Part shown: positions 40,064 to 41,851 of the stretch, in pieces | Numbering within the stretch: position 1 is the first letter of the stretch | How the letters are laid out: each line of letters opens with the position of its first letter | Assembly (NCBI GenBank): GCA_024694565.1 | Contig: JAILJR010000223.1 | Location: 1 to 41,851, forward strand | Source: Butyrivibrio sp. | GTDB lineage: Bacteria; Bacillota; Clostridia; Lachnospirales; Lachnospiraceae | Direction: 5' to 3' | DNA length: 41,851 bases | The notes under the pieces: model-generated | Database searches by the model: none | Told to the model about the DNA's origin: nothing | What the model saw: the letters and a program-made list of their open reading frames with translations, nothing else | Translations under genes and position numbers: made by a program

Positions 40064-41353
40064 TCACAGCTCCTCAACCACCTGGAAGATCACGAACTTC
40101 AGATAATAAGAAGCCGTTCCTCCAAACAGTATTGGATGATCCATTGCCTGCTGCCGAAGCTCCACCTGTCTGATTCGCTTGTGAGCATCTCTTGCCGCTT
40201 CGGATATGGTCTTTAAAAAGAGTTCCTCATCCATAAAATGCGAGCATGAACATGTGGCAAGATAACCGCCATTTTTGACAAGGCGCATTCCCCGCAAATT
40301 AATCTCCTTATATCCGGTTGTGGCTTTTTTAACTGATGCCCTTGACTTGGTAAAAGCAGGCGGATCAAGTATCACTACATCAAAGAGCTCACCCTCTTTC
40401 TCTAATTCAGGCAAAAGCTCGAAAACATCTGCGCACTTAAATGACACCCGGTCCTCATATCCGTTTAAAGCTGCATTTTCCCTTGCCTGTTCGCATCCGA
40501 GTTCAGATGCATCAACTCCCAAAACAGATTTTGCACCACCTGCAGCCGCATTAAGAGCAAATGACCCGGTGTGAGTAAAGCAGTCCAGAACCTTCTTTCC
40601 CTTACAGAGCCCTCTGATTGCCTGCCGGTTGAACTTCTGGTCCAAAAAGAACCCTGTCTTTTGCCCATTTTCCACATCAACGTAATACCTGATCCCATTC
40701 TCTTCAATGAGGACCTTCGTGTCAAAGCTCTCTCCTATAAATCCCTTTATTCTCTCAAGTCCCTCAAGCTCTCTTACCTTCGCATCGCTTCTTTCGAATA
40801 CCCCACGAATTATGACTCCATCCTCTGCAAGAACCTTTCTGCACAGATTCAGAATAAGCTCCTTCATCCTGTCCGTTCCAAGAGCCAGTGACTCAATTAC
40901 AAGAACGTCGGAAAACTTGTCTATTGTAATGCCCGGAAGAAAATCAGCCTCGCCAAAAATCAGTCTGCAGGAAAGTCCTGTGAGCGCCTTTGCATTATCT
41001 TCCGCAGACGCAGAAACCTTTTCTGCCAGCAGAAACTCATTGATATATGTCCGCATTGTATTCTTCCTGTACTCCCAGGCAGAGCGTATCCGTTCTTCGA
41101 TCAATGCTTCCGACACAGGATTGTCCTTCTTTCTGCTCATCATACGGATCCTGATCCTGGAATTAGAATTGATAAAGCCATAGCCTAAAAAGTAACCGTC
41201 AAAGTCATGAAGCTCCACAATATCGCCATTATCGCAGCCTCCCTCAACCTTCTCTATCTCATTGTCGTAAATCCAAAGACCACCTGCCTTAAACTCCCTT
41301 CCCTGACCTTTTCTCAATATTGCCTTCGCTTTTACCTTAAAATCAACTGCCAT
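40064..41353 (-). CDS. rlmI: 23S rRNA (cytosine-5)-methyltransferase RlmI family
   Basis: A 429-residue class I SAM-dependent methyltransferase with an N-terminal PUA domain (about 1-80; ILRKGQGREFKAGGLWIYDN). Next come a linker (GEADFLPGITIDKFSDVLVI), VDVENGQKTGFFLDQKFNR, the SAM-binding VLDCFTHTGSFAL, and motif ILDPPAFTKS followed by LATCSCSHFM with the candidate catalytic cysteine. The order and length match RlmI (YccW), which makes m5C in 23S rRNA. The second ATG (41353) is chosen because AGGAG lies 6 bases upstream of it. It is a single-gene unit ended by a terminator. Confidence 0.92.
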   Translation of the reverse strand: MAVDFKVKAKAILRKGQGREFKAGGLWIYDNEIEKVEGGCDNGDIVELHDFDGYFLGYGFINSNSRIRIRMMSRKKDNPVSEALIEERIRSAWEYRKNTMRTYINEFLLAEKVSASAEDNAKALTGLSCRLIFGEADFLPGITIDKFSDVLVIESLALGTDRMKELILNLCRKVLAEDGVIIRGVFERSDAKVRELEGLERIKGFIGESFDTKVLIEENGIRYYVDVENGQKTGFFLDQKFNRQAIRGLCKGKKVLDCFTHTGSFALNAAAGGAKSVLGVDASELGCEQARENAALNGYEDRVSFKCADVFELLPELEKEGELFDVVILDPPAFTKSRASVKKATTGYKEINLRGMRLVKNGGYLATCSCSHFMDEELFLKTISEAARDAHKRIRQVELRQQAMDHPILFGGTASYYLKFVIFQVVEEL

Positions 41354-41440
41354 CTGCATCTCCTGCCTTTTTTATACACTTTGCCACAAATTGTAAATTC
41401 ATAATCTTAAAAATTTTTTTCAAAAAAATGTTTCTACATA

Positions 41441-41469
41441 TTGACAATATAATAATTATATTCTAAAAT
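41441..41469 (+). promoter_or_regulatory. Consensus promoter for tRNA-Gly
   Basis: A perfect TTGACA (41441-41446), a 17-base AT-rich spacer and TAAAAT (41464-41469) lie about 37 bases upstream of the tRNA, as expected of a strong stable-RNA promoter. Confidence 0.8.
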
Positions 41470-41505
41470 CAATTCATTGTCGCAGATAAAATATGTGACA
41501 TAAAT

Positions 41506-41578
41506 GCGATAGTGGCGTAGTTGGTAACGCGCGACCTTGCCAAGGTCGAGACCGCGGGTTCGAGCCCCGTCTATCGCT
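41506..41578 (+). tRNA. tRNA-Gly (anticodon GCC)
   Basis: The 7-bp acceptor stem GCGATAG (41506-41512) pairs with CTATCGC (41571-41577). The anticodon arm CGACC-TTGCCAA-GGTCG carries GCC, and the T arm contains GGGTTCGAGCCCC. The discriminator is T, and CCA is not encoded. The D arm is short but pairs (GCGT/ACGC). Confidence 0.95.
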
Positions 41579-41583
41579 CTTTT

Positions 41584-41611
41584 AAACCCCAGATGTTTTC
41601 TGGGGTTTTTG
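41584..41611 (+). terminator. Intrinsic terminator after tRNA-Gly
   Basis: AAACCCCAG (41584-41592) pairs with CTGGGGTTT (41600-41608) and runs on into further T residues. It begins 6 bases after the tRNA. Confidence 0.9.
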
Positions 41612-41775
41612 TTGTTTATGCCTCGAAAAAAGTGGTCTGGAAGTGGTCTTTTTTTATTATTCAATTGGATTTGTGCGGATTTTCGCTAGATCGTGCGTTT
41701 TATCCGGTATCACCCAAAGCATTCCTTTATCCTTTACCACAAGAACTCTGAGAAATTATATAAACATGGCTTTAA

Positions 41776-41808
41776 GGGCTGTTGCTTAATGATGTATAGC
41801 AACAGCCC
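41776..41808. other. Strong hairpin near the right edge of the window
   Basis: GGGCTGTTGCT (41776-41786) and AGCAACAGCCC (41798-41808) form a perfect 11-bp stem with an 11-base loop. ATTTT follows on the plus strand and A-rich DNA precedes it. It may be a terminator for a gene beyond the window. No gene is seen in 41612-41851. Confidence 0.5.
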
Positions 41809-41851
41809 ATTTTCCGCTAAATAAGTAATCCTCAATGCACTCAAGGTAAGC

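Noticed and set aside
41631-41649. Direct repeat AGTGGTCT twice after tRNA-Gly, considered as an integration (att) site
   Set aside because: It does not repeat the 3' end of the tRNA, and no integrase is visible, so an att site cannot be supported.
41434-41664. A 76-codon minus-strand frame across the tRNA gene (GARTRGLDLGKVARYQLRH)
   Set aside because: It is antisense to tRNA-Gly, a well-known source of false ORFs, and has no ribosome binding site.
1-41851. CRISPR arrays, rRNA genes and complete insertion sequences
   Set aside because: No regular spaced repeats, no rRNA-like stretches and no transposase frame were found on either strand.

Overview
The window looks like a chromosomal piece from a motile, sugar-fermenting member of the Clostridia, most likely the Lachnospiraceae (Butyrivibrio/Roseburia-like). 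This is inferred from gene content: a class II (Firmicutes-type) GalT beside GalK, a T-box leader on ileS, MutS2, YhaM, a VanW-family protein, a TelA/XpaC pair, an MBOAT/DHHW/DUF4358 cassette, strong GGAGG ribosome binding sites and sigma-A-type promoters with 17-nt spacers. Most genes lie on the minus strand.

Layout. 1-870: remains of a siphophage tail module (tail-tube C-terminus, tail-assembly chaperone, start of a third tail ORF) joined directly to the first 60 codons of an AraC regulator. 979-7864 (minus): a probable operon mutS2 - response regulator - histidine kinase - trmL - rlmD. 8075-10390 (plus, divergent): a membrane-anchored HtrA-like protein with a degenerate catalytic triad, then the YhaM exoribonuclease, closed by a two-way terminator. 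10459-14922 (minus): VanW-family surface protein, AIR-synthase-like protein, Lrp regulator and aminotransferase. 14983-15597 (plus): an unknown membrane-anchored protein. 15724-18686 (minus): galK and galT, with a shared 9-bp motif upstream of each. 19042-21529 (minus): xpaC and telA. 21640-21860: a 207-bp MITE-like inverted-repeat element with perfect 7-bp target duplications. 21970-22884 (plus): an AraC regulator convergent with glgP. 25742-27605 (minus): flagellin with a sigma-28 promoter and a leader carrying three GGA hairpins, a likely CsrA-controlled leader. 27837-29336 (plus): a secreted metallophosphatase with a long disordered tail. 29603-33120 (minus): ileS with its Ile T-box. 33128-34704 (minus): free-methionine sulfoxide reductase and threonine aldolase. 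34738-39825 (minus): a likely cell-surface O-acylation cassette (SGNH lipoprotein, DUF4358 lipoprotein, MBOAT, DHHW protein). 40064-41353 (minus): rlmI. 41506-41578 (plus): tRNA-Gly(GCC).

How the parts fit. GalK and GalT run the Leloir pathway and GlgP mobilises glycogen, so both feed hexose phosphates. Flagellin sits next to glgP, and the flagellin leader shows a post-transcriptional switch. Several exported proteins (VanW, metallophosphatase, SGNH, DUF4358, MBOAT/DHHW) point to envelope modification, four of them with long low-complexity arms. The least ordinary items are the MITE-like element, the flagellin leader, the inactive-looking HtrA homologue, the repeated motif at the gal genes and the phage/AraC junction. 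All functions are read from sequence alone; no database search was run.
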